14,491 nucleotides of DNA from Nitrospinota bacterium (lineage in GTDB: Bacteria; Nitrospirota; Nitrospiria; Nitrospirales; UBA8639), in the NCBI GenBank assembly GCA_022561525.1, contig JADFRB010000008.1, forward strand, positions 1 through 14,491, given 5' to 3'. This document shows, one piece after another, positions 1 through 6,277 of this stretch (positions within the stretch are counted from its first letter, which is position 1; each line of letters opens with the position of its first letter). The position numbers and the translations under genes were made by a program. The notes under the pieces are model-generated. The model ran no database searches. It had not been told where the DNA came from and saw only the letters and a list, made by a program, of their open reading frames with translations.

Positions 1-36
1 GAACCCGTTCAGCCCGCTGCCGAATGTCTGAATGAA

Positions 37-188
37 GAGCCGGATGTGGGAAAGCTGCTTGTCCGGTTCTGTGAGGGACAGGAGATCAACGGAGACATGG
101 TCGAGATAGTGTGGCACCGCCGTGAAAACAGGCGGATACAGAGAACACAAACTTCGACCTTCTGTTTCGGGAGGCTCCTGTCTACTCG
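37..188 (+). mobile_element. Degenerate 3' end of a group II intron (domain V and tail)
   Basis: Bases 37-69 resemble a bacterial group II intron domain V. The strands GAGCCGGA (37-44) and TCCGGTTC (62-69) form an 8-bp stem carrying the AGC catalytic-triad position, and a GAAA-containing loop lies at about 50-53. The distal helix is weak: relative to the canonical form I remember it has U-G and G-U wobbles and a U-U mismatch, which suggests decay. The tail to about 188 (ending in CTGTCTACTC) resembles the segment that follows domain V in such introns. The reverse transcriptase/maturase frame would lie to the left, outside the window. Frame 1 is open from base 1 to the TGA at 196-198, but I regard that as incidental to structured RNA. 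The right boundary is approximate, and bases 189-348 show nothing recognisable. Confidence 0.5.
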
Positions 189-348
189 AAAGTATTGACT
201 TATTTTCTAAGGATCGCCCTGGCCTGTTTTTCCACAGAAGTAAAGATCGTAGTCAAATCTTTTGCTGACTGATTCCCATCAACCTTGCCACTCTCGCCAC
301 TATGAAATAATCTCACCAACAGATTTATCCATTTATTTATACACAATG

Positions 349-819
349 CTAGTGCGCATGACCGTGGGTGCGTTCTTCTTCCGTCGATTCCCGCACACTG
401 ATAATTTGAATATCAAAATTCAGCACGACACCGGCTAGGGGATGATTGGTATCAATGGTGACTTGATCACCATCCACTTTCTTCACCACAATACTTTGCG
501 GGGTGCCGTCCGGCGCTTTTGCCTCAAACGTCATCCCTTCTTCAACAGACTCGACCCCCTCAAACGCCGCTCGTTCGATGGTTTTGATGCCATCTGGGTT
601 AGTCTCCCCATAGCCCTCAGCAGGCTCAACCCTCACCTTCAGAGAATCTCCCTCTCCTTTCCCAACCAGCGCCTTTTCCAAGCCGGGCACGATATTCCCC
701 GCCCCGTGTAAGTACACCAATGGCTTGGAGCCCTCTGAGCTATCCACCACCTTTCCATCATTGTCAGTGAGCTTATAATGCATGCTGACAACGGAATTCT
801 CACCAATCAATAAAGACAT
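349..819 (-). CDS. slyD: SlyD-type FKBP peptidyl-prolyl cis-trans isomerase
   Basis: A 156-residue cytoplasmic prolyl isomerase and folding chaperone of the SlyD branch of the FKBP family. The split FKBP fold is visible: residues 1-72 carry HYKLTDNDGKVVDSS, the active-site stretch GAGNIVPGLEKAL and EPAEGYG. Residues about 75-125 form the insert-in-flap chaperone domain. The FKBP fold resumes with NHPLAGVVLNFDIQI at 125-139. The tail is short and ends in HGHAH, a small remnant of the metal-binding His-rich tail of longer SlyD proteins. The start is supported by an AAAGGGA ribosome-binding site about 10 bases upstream. A 29-base inverted repeat lies just before that site. The gene follows the broken VOC gene with a 70-base gap. 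The family call is solid, but the client proteins and nickel role are unknown here. Confidence 0.93.
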   Translation of the reverse strand: MSLLIGENSVVSMHYKLTDNDGKVVDSSEGSKPLVYLHGAGNIVPGLEKALVGKGEGDSLKVRVEPAEGYGETNPDGIKTIERAAFEGVESVEEGMTFEAKAPDGTPQSIVVKKVDGDQVTIDTNHPLAGVVLNFDIQIISVRESTEEERTHGHAH

Positions 820-838
820 AGTCGATCATCCCTTTCAT

Positions 839-867
839 CGTAAACATTCAGCTTGCTGAATATTACG
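839..867 (-). promoter_or_regulatory. Inverted repeat upstream of the slyD ribosome-binding site
   Basis: CGTAA (839-843) pairs with TTACG (863-867), and ATTCAGC (846-852) pairs with GCTGAAT (855-861), leaving a tiny loop and a small internal bulge. On the minus strand it sits between the VOC remnant stop and the slyD ribosome-binding site (829-835). No T-run follows it, so it is not a standard terminator. It could be an operator or an RNA hairpin affecting slyD translation. Confidence 0.4.
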
Positions 868-889
868 ATTGATTCACTTTTTGCAAAAA

Positions 890-1225
890 CTATTGAGGAA
901 TATATCCTGTTCCAGGCCACGCTTCTTCTATTTCATCAGCTTGCTGCTCCGCAGAGAAGTGTTCCCACACAATACCATTGACATCTTTTTCTGATGACAT
1001 TTTCTCCGATTCTGCATCTTCCCATCCTAGATGACGCAGCTCTCCAGGCTTGCAAGTAGCGTCTTGTCATACGGACATATTTATAGAATCGGTACGCCAT
1101 AGCGCATATTGGTTTGGAAGCACGACGCATGGGTCACAGCCAAGGCACCGGCTGTACTCCTTCACCGTTTCCTCTATGTCATTCGTTGCAAGGGCAATAT
1201 GGATCGTGTTCATAGGCTTGGCCAT
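890..1225 (-). pseudogene. VOC (glyoxalase/bleomycin-resistance-like) family gene with an in-frame TGA
   Basis: Reading the minus strand from the ATG at 1225 gives a 111-residue product in one frame, interrupted only by TGA at 1069-1067 (codon 53). The upstream half begins MAKPMNTIHIALATNDIEET and includes ALWRTDSINMSV. The downstream half begins QDATCKPGELRHLGWEDAE, continues through DVNGIVWEHFSAEQQADEIE and ends in PGTGYIPQ. Together they match my recollection of small single-domain VOC proteins of about 110 residues, in which the interrupted position is normally Arg. A CGA to TGA transition would explain it. Both halves remain well preserved, so the mutation looks recent or is a sequence error. 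The gene starts 16 bases after the TfoX-like gene and was probably co-transcribed with it. Selenocysteine or stop-codon readthrough seems unlikely. Substrate unknown. Confidence 0.72.
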
Positions 1226-1241
1226 TTACGAATTCATCTCT

Positions 1242-1604
1242 TCAGGCCCTTCCTTTAGGATTTGGCAGTGTAAGCACATACTCGATACTTTCTTTCACGT
1301 ATTTTTGAATCAGCTTTTCTCCCCCTTCTATCCCACAGGGAAACAGAACATACCCTTTTTTTATTGGACCTTTTGGAAAGTATCTCAGCGGAACAACCTT
1401 CTTATTTTTTAACAGCCTTTCTTTGGTATCCTCTGGAAGTTTCATGGCCAAACCAACTGGGGTTAACGTTTTACAGATTCTTTCACCCGCATACAGTGCA
1501 GCGCCACCAAAGAAGTGCTTGCATTCAAGATTGAAATTTTCAGAATAATCAGAGGTGGGCTTTTCTATGAAAGCCGACAATTTGTCTACATATTCTTTTG
1601 CCAT
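1242..1604 (-). CDS. TfoX/Sxy N-terminal domain-like protein
   Basis: A 120-residue protein starting MAKEYVDKLSAF. It resembles stand-alone TfoX N-terminal-domain proteins: the core has FFGGAALYAGERIC (31-44), then GLAMKLPEDTKERLL and a basic aromatic stretch RYFPKGPIKKGYVLFP, followed by a C-terminal helix. Full-length TfoX/Sxy is a competence regulator, but single-domain versions are common and mostly uncharacterised, so no competence role is claimed. The frame is open 46 codons further upstream to 1742, but that extension has no family resemblance. The chosen ATG has AAGG close upstream (GAAGGTC, a short spacing). The gene lies 194 bases after sucD and leads a likely unit with the broken VOC gene. 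Confidence 0.65.
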   Translation of the reverse strand: MAKEYVDKLSAFIEKPTSDYSENFNLECKHFFGGAALYAGERICKTLTPVGLAMKLPEDTKERLLKNKKVVPLRYFPKGPIKKGYVLFPCGIEGGEKLIQKYVKESIEYVLTLPNPKGRA

Positions 1605-1645
1605 GACCTTCAATTTCGAACATGGTTCATCGAAATTTTGTTTGG

Positions 1646-1674
1646 AGTCTAAACGCCTAAATAGGCGAGTGCAA
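1646..1674 (-). promoter_or_regulatory. Candidate promoter of the TfoX-like/VOC unit with a palindrome in the spacer
   Basis: On the minus strand TTGCAC (1674-1669) and TAGACT (1651-1646) are separated by 17 bases, a weak sigma-70-like match. The spacer contains the perfect inverted repeat CGCCTA-TT-TAGGCG (1667-1654 on the minus strand). An operator between -35 and -10 would suit a dimeric regulator. The inferred transcript start leaves a leader of about 35 bases before the ATG at 1604. Pattern-based only. Confidence 0.3.
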
Positions 1675-1798
1675 GAGAGGTTTCTAGGCTCAGAAATGAG
1701 GAGAGAAGGATGAAGGGCTGTAGTTCCTTCACGCAGGCACAAAGGAACCCATTTAATTTAAAAACGAATAGAGGGAAGGCTTTTATTGAATGGCAGGA

Positions 1799-2671
1799 TT
1801 ATCCACCCAATGCTTCTTTTACAGTTTCCCCAATTTCTGCTGGATTTCGAACGACTTTGACTCCTGCGGCTTCAAGGGCTGCCATTTTTTCTTTAGCTGT
1901 TCCTTTGCCGCCGGTAATGATCGCACCCGCATGGCCCATGCGGCGGCCTGGAGGCGCAGTAATGCCGGCAATAAACCCAATGACGGGTTTCGTCATTTCT
2001 TTTTTGATAAACGCTGCGGCTTTTTCTTCGGCGTCGCCACCGATTTCACCGATCATCACCACGGCTTCGGTCTCGTTGTCTTTTTCAAACATTTGAAGGA
2101 GATCGATGTATCCGGTTCCAATGATGGGGTCGCCACCAATTCCCACGCAGGTGGTTTCGCCAAGGCCAAGATTCGTGAGTTGATTGACTGCTTCATACGT
2201 GAGGGTTCCACTGCGAGAGATCACCCCGACTCTTCCTTTTTTATGAATGAACCCCGGCATGATGCCAATCTTGCACTCATCTGCCGTAATAATCCCCGGA
2301 CAGTTGGGGCCGATGAACCGTGTTTGGGTGCTTTCCAGCGCCCGTTTCACGCGCACCATTTCGTTCACTGGGATGCCTTCCGTAATACAGATCACCAACC
2401 AAATTCCCGCATCGGCTGCCTCAAGAATGGCATCAGCCGCAAAGGGCGGTGGAACAAAAATCAACGAGGTCGTGGCATCAGTCTTTTTGACAGCTTCACG
2501 GACGGTATTAAAAACCGGGATGCCTTCTACTTCTTGCCCACCTTTTCCAGGTGTCACACCGGCCACAATTTGCGTGCCATAGGCCTTACACTGCGTCGCA
2601 TGAAATGAGCCCTCTTTCCCAGTAATGCCTTGGACAACCACTCTCGTTGACTTATTCACTAAGATGCTCAT
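1799..2671 (-). CDS. sucD: Succinyl-CoA synthetase (ADP-forming) alpha subunit
   Basis: Catalyses succinate + CoA + ATP to succinyl-CoA with SucC; in the rTCA cycle it runs towards succinyl-CoA. The 290-residue length is normal. Residues 1-125 form the CoA-binding Rossmann domain with [10 protein letters not shown] (16-24) and end in GPNCPGI. Residues about 145-290 form the ligase domain, with SRSGTLTYE (152-160), [15 protein letters not shown] and the active-site phosphohistidine H247 in GRRMGHAGA, equivalent to His246 of the E. coli protein. An AAAGGTGA ribosome-binding site lies about 7 bases before the ATG. It is the last gene of the cluster, separated from its partner sucC by the inserted hicBA pair and a repeat. 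No clear terminator follows it. Confidence 0.97.
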   Translation of the reverse strand: MSILVNKSTRVVVQGITGKEGSFHATQCKAYGTQIVAGVTPGKGGQEVEGIPVFNTVREAVKKTDATTSLIFVPPPFAADAILEAADAGIWLVICITEGIPVNEMVRVKRALESTQTRFIGPNCPGIITADECKIGIMPGFIHKKGRVGVISRSGTLTYEAVNQLTNLGLGETTCVGIGGDPIIGTGYIDLLQMFEKDNETEAVVMIGEIGGDAEEKAAAFIKKEMTKPVIGFIAGITAPPGRRMGHAGAIITGGKGTAKEKMAALEAAGVKVVRNPAEIGETVKEALGG

Positions 2672-2748
2672 TCCAGTTCACCTTTCAATTTTTTCAATTT
2701 ACTACTTAAAGATCAATTTTGGGAATTAAAAACGAACCGACAAGATAA

Positions 2749-2811
2749 CCCCTCACCCTACCCTCTCCCCTCAGGGGCGAGGGAGATTTCGGCTGGTGGG
2801 GAGTCCCCACC
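2749..2811. repeat. C/G-rich palindromic intergenic repeat (R1) plus adjacent hairpin, hicA-sucD gap
   Basis: Bases 2749-2785 begin CCCCTCACCCTACCC and continue into CCCCTCAGGGGCGAGGG, matching the ends of R2 (4542) and R3 (7020). Next to it GGTGGGG (2795-2801) pairs with CCCCACC (2805-2811) around an AGT loop. No T-run follows on the minus strand, so classical termination is unlikely. The segment fills most of the 155-base gap between hicA and sucD and may affect mRNA processing or stability. Confidence 0.7.
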
Positions 2812-2826
2812 CTACAAAAAGTAACG

Positions 2827-3042
2827 CTAGAGAAGCTTTCGAAATTCCTCAACGCTTAACCCGGCATCTTTAACGATCCCACCCATTGTAAAGGCATTGA
2901 TTGGGTTATTTCGTGGGATGGTCAAAAAGCGTGTTCCATCTGATATCACAATATGTTTCCGGCCTTCACGAACTATATGAAATCCTGCTTTCTCAAAAGC
3001 ACGGACAGCATTCCGATGATTAACCCCTGGAATCTTCGGCAT
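2827..3042 (-). CDS. hicA: HicA-family toxin (mRNA interferase fold)
   Basis: A 71-residue protein of the HicA double-stranded-RNA-binding-like fold, which typically cleaves mRNA when freed from HicB. Visible elements are MPKIPGVNHRNAVRAFEKAGF, the segment REGRKHIVI with the expected catalytic histidine H30, the beta strand FLTIPRNNPI, and the C-terminal helix GGIVKDAGLSVEEFRKLL. In relatives I remember, the PRNNP position usually reads PRHNP, so N45 may replace a conserved His. The ATG lies 2 bases after the hicB stop, so translation is probably coupled. The pair sits between sucC and sucD. Family confidence is high; activity is untested. Confidence 0.88.
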   Translation of the reverse strand: MPKIPGVNHRNAVRAFEKAGFHIVREGRKHIVISDGTRFLTIPRNNPINAFTMGGIVKDAGLSVEEFRKLL

Positions 3043-3044
3043 GG

Positions 3045-3242
3045 TTAGACAGGGACTTCAATTTCTCTAACGTTTTCTCCCTTCACAGAATCGGAAACAG
3101 CCGCCAGATAATCCCCTATCGCCTCACGAATATTCGCGATAGCCTCTTCTTCGTCTTTCCCTTGAGACCAACAGCCAGGCAAGCCAGGACACGAAACACT
3201 CATACCTTCCTCTGATTCCTTTAGCACAATTTTGTATTTCAT
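3045..3242 (-). CDS. hicB: HicB-family antitoxin, short form
   Basis: A 65-residue HicB-like antitoxin that should bind and neutralise the adjacent HicA. The partially degraded RNase H-like core is clear: MKYKIVLKESEEGMSVSCPG, then LPGCWSQGKDEEEAIANI and REAIGDYLAAV, ending IEVPV. The protein is too short to carry the C-terminal DNA-binding domain (ribbon-helix-helix or HTH) of longer HicB proteins, so autoregulation would need another mechanism. The frame is open upstream to 3320, but the ATG at 3242 is preceded by a strong GGAGGTGA ribosome-binding site and matches the family start. The antitoxin-first order (hicB then hicA) is one of the two known arrangements. It begins 82 bases after sucC. 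Confidence 0.88.
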   Translation of the reverse strand: MKYKIVLKESEEGMSVSCPGLPGCWSQGKDEEEAIANIREAIGDYLAAVSDSVKGENVREIEVPV

Positions 3243-3299
3243 TTGCTCACCTCCACCATTGACAACACACATCCTTCGAGCACTATTTGAAGTGGGCGG

Positions 3300-3311
3300 T
3301 GTGTAAACACA
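3300..3311. promoter_or_regulatory. Small palindrome upstream of hicB
   Basis: TGTGT (3300-3304) and ACACA (3307-3311) form a perfect inverted repeat around AA, between the sucC stop and the hicB start. It could be an operator for the hicBA pair, but this short HicB lacks an evident DNA-binding domain. No convincing promoter boxes surround it. Confidence 0.22.
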
Positions 3312-3324
3312 AGAAGCCACTCGA

Positions 3325-4506
3325 TCACCGCTTCTTCTTTCCCTTCATGGCGACAATCTGTTGGGCAGCTTCCCAAAGGTCAGTTGCGACTTCGACCTTT
3401 AAACCGGACTCCTTCAACAACTTCCGGCCTTCTTCGGCATTGGTGCCTTGAAGTCGGACAACAACTGGCAATTTAATGCCGACTTCTTTGGAGGCTTCGA
3501 TGACGCCATGGGCAATACGTTCGCACCGAACGATACCACCGAAGATATTAATGAAAATACCTTTGACTTTTTTGTCCTTGAGGAGAATGCGAAATCCAGC
3601 GGCCACAGTTTCTTTGGTCGCCCCACCACCGACATCTAAAAAGTTGGAGGGCTCGGCACCTGCTAACTTGATGACATCCATGGTCGCCATGGCCAGGCCG
3701 GCGCCATTGACCATACATCCAATATCTCCATCCAATTTCACATAATTGAGATTGTGCTTCTCGGCTTCAATCTCAAGGGGATCTTCTTCGTGCAAGTCGC
3801 GGAACGCTTGGATATCAGGATGTTTAAACAACGCGTTGTCATCGAAGGACACTTTGCCATCAAGCGCAATGAGCGTTTTATCTGTGGTAATCACAAGCGG
3901 ATTAATCTCCACCATGGAGGCATCTTTTTCCAAAAACAGGCGATACAAATTCCCAAGCATTTGAATAAACGGATTGACTATAGCCTTTTCGATGGACGGT
4001 AAACCTAAGGCAAAGGCCAGATTGCGCCCGTTGTAGGATTGGAAACCGACTGCCGGATCAATCGTTTCTTTGATCACTTTTTCTGGGGTCTTCTCCGCGA
4101 CCTCTTCGATTTCCATTCCACCTTCGGTACTGGCAATGAAGGTGGGGCATCCAGTATCTCGGTCCACTAGCAAACTGAGGTACAACTCTTTGTCTATCCT
4201 TGCCCCTTCTTCAATCAGCAGACGACGGACTTTTCTACCCTTTGGCCCTGTTTGATGCGTCACCAAGGTTTTTCCAATGAGTTCTTGCGCCAACCCCGGC
4301 ACTTCATCTTTATTCTTGGTGATTTTCACGCCACCCGCTTTGCCTCGCCCACCCGCATGGATTTGCGCCTTGACCACATATACCGAGGTGTCAAGAGCTG
4401 CAGCCCATTTTTCAGCCGCCCGAGCGTTTTTGATTTCTTTGCCTTTAGGAACAGGTATGCCAAATTGAGCAAATAACTGTTTCGCTTGGAATTCGTGGAT
4501 GTTCAT
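3325..4506 (-). CDS. sucC: Succinyl-CoA synthetase (ADP-forming) beta subunit
   Basis: The nucleotide-binding partner of SucD. At 393 residues it is of normal length. The N-terminal ATP-grasp domain shows MNIHEFQAKQLFAQFGIPVP and the lysine/glycine segment VVKAQIHAGGRGKAGGVK (44-61, K46 and the nucleotide loop). The metal-binding part has VEINPLV (199-205) and LDGKVSFDDNA (215-225). The C-terminal ligase domain shows NGAGLAMATMD (267-277), DVGGGA (291-296), INIFGGIVRC (319-328) and VVRLQGTNAEEG (349-360). An AAGGAA ribosome-binding site precedes the ATG. Upstream a 160-base gap with repeat R2 separates it from frdA; downstream, hicB intervenes before sucD. In the rTCA cycle it consumes the succinate produced by FrdAB. 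Confidence 0.97.
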   Translation of the reverse strand: MNIHEFQAKQLFAQFGIPVPKGKEIKNARAAEKWAAALDTSVYVVKAQIHAGGRGKAGGVKITKNKDEVPGLAQELIGKTLVTHQTGPKGRKVRRLLIEEGARIDKELYLSLLVDRDTGCPTFIASTEGGMEIEEVAEKTPEKVIKETIDPAVGFQSYNGRNLAFALGLPSIEKAIVNPFIQMLGNLYRLFLEKDASMVEINPLVITTDKTLIALDGKVSFDDNALFKHPDIQAFRDLHEEDPLEIEAEKHNLNYVKLDGDIGCMVNGAGLAMATMDVIKLAGAEPSNFLDVGGGATKETVAAGFRILLKDKKVKGIFINIFGGIVRCERIAHGVIEASKEVGIKLPVVVRLQGTNAEEGRKLLKESGLKVEVATDLWEAAQQIVAMKGKKKR

Positions 4507-4541
4507 AAGATTCCTTTTTGATTTTCTGATTTGGGGGGAAA

Positions 4542-4609
4542 CCCCTCACCTAACCCTTGCCTTCGCCGAAGCGGCTTCGCGCAGGCAGGTCTCCCCTCAG
4601 GGACGAGGA
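4542..4609. repeat. Palindromic intergenic repeat (R2), frdA-sucC gap
   Basis: It begins CCCCTCACCTAACCC, contains the inner hairpin CGAAGC-G-GCTTCG, then GCGCAGGCAGGTCTCCCC, and ends GGGACGAGG. It shares the core segments CCTTCGCCGAAGCG and GCGCAGGCAGGTCTCCCC with R3 at 7020, in the same orientation. The outer CCCCTC/GAGG ends are partly complementary. It is not followed by a T-run on the minus strand. A REP-like element; any role in mRNA stability is inference. Confidence 0.75.
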
Positions 4610-4666
4610 ATATGCGGGGGAAAAAATTTATTCCGTCTTTTCTTTTCCATCTTCCGCCTTCACACT

Positions 4667-6253
4667 TTACGCATTTTGTGTTCGCGTATACGCAGGCAAT
4701 ACCATTGGTGACGTCATTTGCCCCGTGACTCCGTGCTTCTGAGCTTCGGCTCGGAAGCGCTGCAAATGATTCAACGTCAACTGACCTTGCGTAGCCTTTT
4801 TCACTCGGGCCGCCGCCGTGAGACCCGATCGTTTACCAAACACCATAAGATCCAAAAGCGAATTGCCCATCAATCGATTGCGTCCGTGCAGTCCACCAGA
4901 CGTTTCACCAGCCACAAATAAATCCTTCACCGGCGTTTCACTATTGACGTCAATTTTCACGCCCCCATTTTGATAGTGGAGGGTGGGATAAATCAGCACC
5001 GGATCTTTCCTGATATCAACGCCATAGCGCTCGTATTGGCGCACCATGGCCGGAAAATGCTTATCCAACGTGCCTTCCCCATGCTCCACTTCCAACAAGG
5101 GGGTATCCAACCAGACACCGACACGACCGGTTGCCGTTCGCACGCCACGGCCTTCTTCACATTCTCTAATGATCGATGAGGACACGACATCTCGAGTATC
5201 TAATTCATTCACGAACCGGTCGCCGTTCACATTGACCAAATGTCCGCCTTCAGACCGAATGCCCTCAGTGACCAACTGACCGACCAATTGCTCAGGATAC
5301 ACACCACCCGATGGATGATATTGGAACGTATCGATTTGTACGAGTGGAGCACCGATTCGATAGGCTAATGCCAAACCATCACCCGTGGCACCATAATGAT
5401 TACTCGTGGGAAATCCTTGAATGTGTAACCGTCCAATTCCACCGGTGGCGAGGATCACTATCTTCGCCGCAACAACCACGAAACGTTTGTTGTCCAGATC
5501 CTGAAGCACCGCACCGGTGCACGCTCCATCCTCGTCACTGAGTAATTCCACAGCTGCGGCAAATTCCAGAATCTGAATCTTTTGGTTGAGCACCTCATCC
5601 TTGAGCACTCGCATAATTTCGAGGCCGGTGTAATCCGAACACGTCAGCAGACGTTCCTTGGTACTCCCACCACCTTTTTTGACATGCAGATTGCCGTCGG
5701 CATCCCGATCAAACAAGACACCTAATCCCAACAACCACTTCGCAATCGACGGCCCCTCTTCCACCATCGTTTTCAGAAGGTCATGGTCGTTTTTCATATG
5801 ACCACCCTTGAGGGTATCGAGGAAATGCTGAACCGGCGAATCATTCGGAGCCACCGCGATTTGCATCCCACCTTGAGCCATCACGGAATTGGAATCCGCA
5901 AGGCGCAACTTTGTGGCAAGTAAGACTTTCGCCCCCTCGGCATGCGCGTGAAGCGCTGCGGCACAACCCGCACCTCCGCCTCCAACCACCAAGACATCAA
6001 CGGCATGATCGGGTTCTAAGGGCAAATCGGCAGGAATGGGACTTTCCCCTTCCAACAATGAGGCGAGCTCGCGAACAGTAAGGTCCCCTTCATTGGGACC
6101 AAAGACAATCGGACGGTACGCCGACTCACGATGATCAGGATGATATTTTTTTATGAGCGTATCGCGTTCGGCAGGAGAAAATTTCGGAAGGGTGTGTTTT
6201 CGTCGAGCGTCACGGGATGTGTGGACAACGTCATGGAGAGCTTGAATGTCCAT
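4667..6253 (-). CDS. frdA: Fumarate reductase/succinate dehydrogenase flavoprotein subunit
   Basis: A 528-residue FAD subunit that interconverts fumarate and succinate; in this rTCA context it acts as fumarate reductase. An N-terminal extension of about 85 residues (MDIQALHDVV start) precedes the FAD domain, whose dinucleotide motif is VLVVGGGGAGCAAAL (87-101). The FAD-proximal motif reads SNSVMAQGG (121-129): the covalent-FAD His of SdhA/FrdA (RSHTV) is Asn122 here, so FAD is probably non-covalent. The capping and active-site region has FQYHPSGGVYPEQ (310-322) and TEGIRSEGG (329-337, R333 a likely proton donor). The C-terminal half has LHYQNGG (H426) and GGLHGRNRLMGNSLLD (453-468). The ribosome-binding site is weak (AAGAA abutting the ATG), and the 24-base gap after frdB suggests translational coupling. 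NadB-type L-aspartate oxidase is the main alternative, but the adjacent frdB argues against it. Confidence 0.92.
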   Translation of the reverse strand: MDIQALHDVVHTSRDARRKHTLPKFSPAERDTLIKKYHPDHRESAYRPIVFGPNEGDLTVRELASLLEGESPIPADLPLEPDHAVDVLVVGGGGAGCAAALHAHAEGAKVLLATKLRLADSNSVMAQGGMQIAVAPNDSPVQHFLDTLKGGHMKNDHDLLKTMVEEGPSIAKWLLGLGVLFDRDADGNLHVKKGGGSTKERLLTCSDYTGLEIMRVLKDEVLNQKIQILEFAAAVELLSDEDGACTGAVLQDLDNKRFVVVAAKIVILATGGIGRLHIQGFPTSNHYGATGDGLALAYRIGAPLVQIDTFQYHPSGGVYPEQLVGQLVTEGIRSEGGHLVNVNGDRFVNELDTRDVVSSSIIRECEEGRGVRTATGRVGVWLDTPLLEVEHGEGTLDKHFPAMVRQYERYGVDIRKDPVLIYPTLHYQNGGVKIDVNSETPVKDLFVAGETSGGLHGRNRLMGNSLLDLMVFGKRSGLTAAARVKKATQGQLTLNHLQRFRAEAQKHGVTGQMTSPMVLPAYTRTQNA

Positions 6254-6277
6254 TTCTTAAATCATGAAATCCTAGGA

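Noticed and set aside
1..198. 65-codon open frame at the left edge, plus strand
   Set aside because: It coincides with group II intron domain V and its tail, has no family resemblance, and its openness is likely incidental.
1067..1069. TGA as a selenocysteine codon in the VOC-like gene
   Set aside because: Relatives appear to have Arg here, not Cys, and I saw no obvious SECIS-type hairpin right after the codon.
936..1130. 64-residue minus-strand open frame
   Set aside because: It is a wrong-frame reading of the VOC-like gene; the frame from 1225 gives the family sequence on both sides of one TGA.
1605..1742. N-terminal extension of the TfoX-like protein
   Set aside because: It would overlap the candidate promoter and palindrome, and the domain begins at MAKEYVDKL.
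1790..2608. 272-residue plus-strand open frame opposite sucD
   Set aside because: It is the antisense shadow of a clear sucD gene with all motifs. Its translation is His/Phe-rich and resembles no family.
2749..2811. R1 and its hairpin as a Rho-independent terminator
   Set aside because: No T-run follows the stem on the minus strand; the T-rich stretch lies on the wrong side.
3243..3320. N-terminal extension of hicB
   Set aside because: The family start MKYKIVLKE lies at 3242 with a strong GGAGGTGA just upstream; the extension has no resemblance to HicB.
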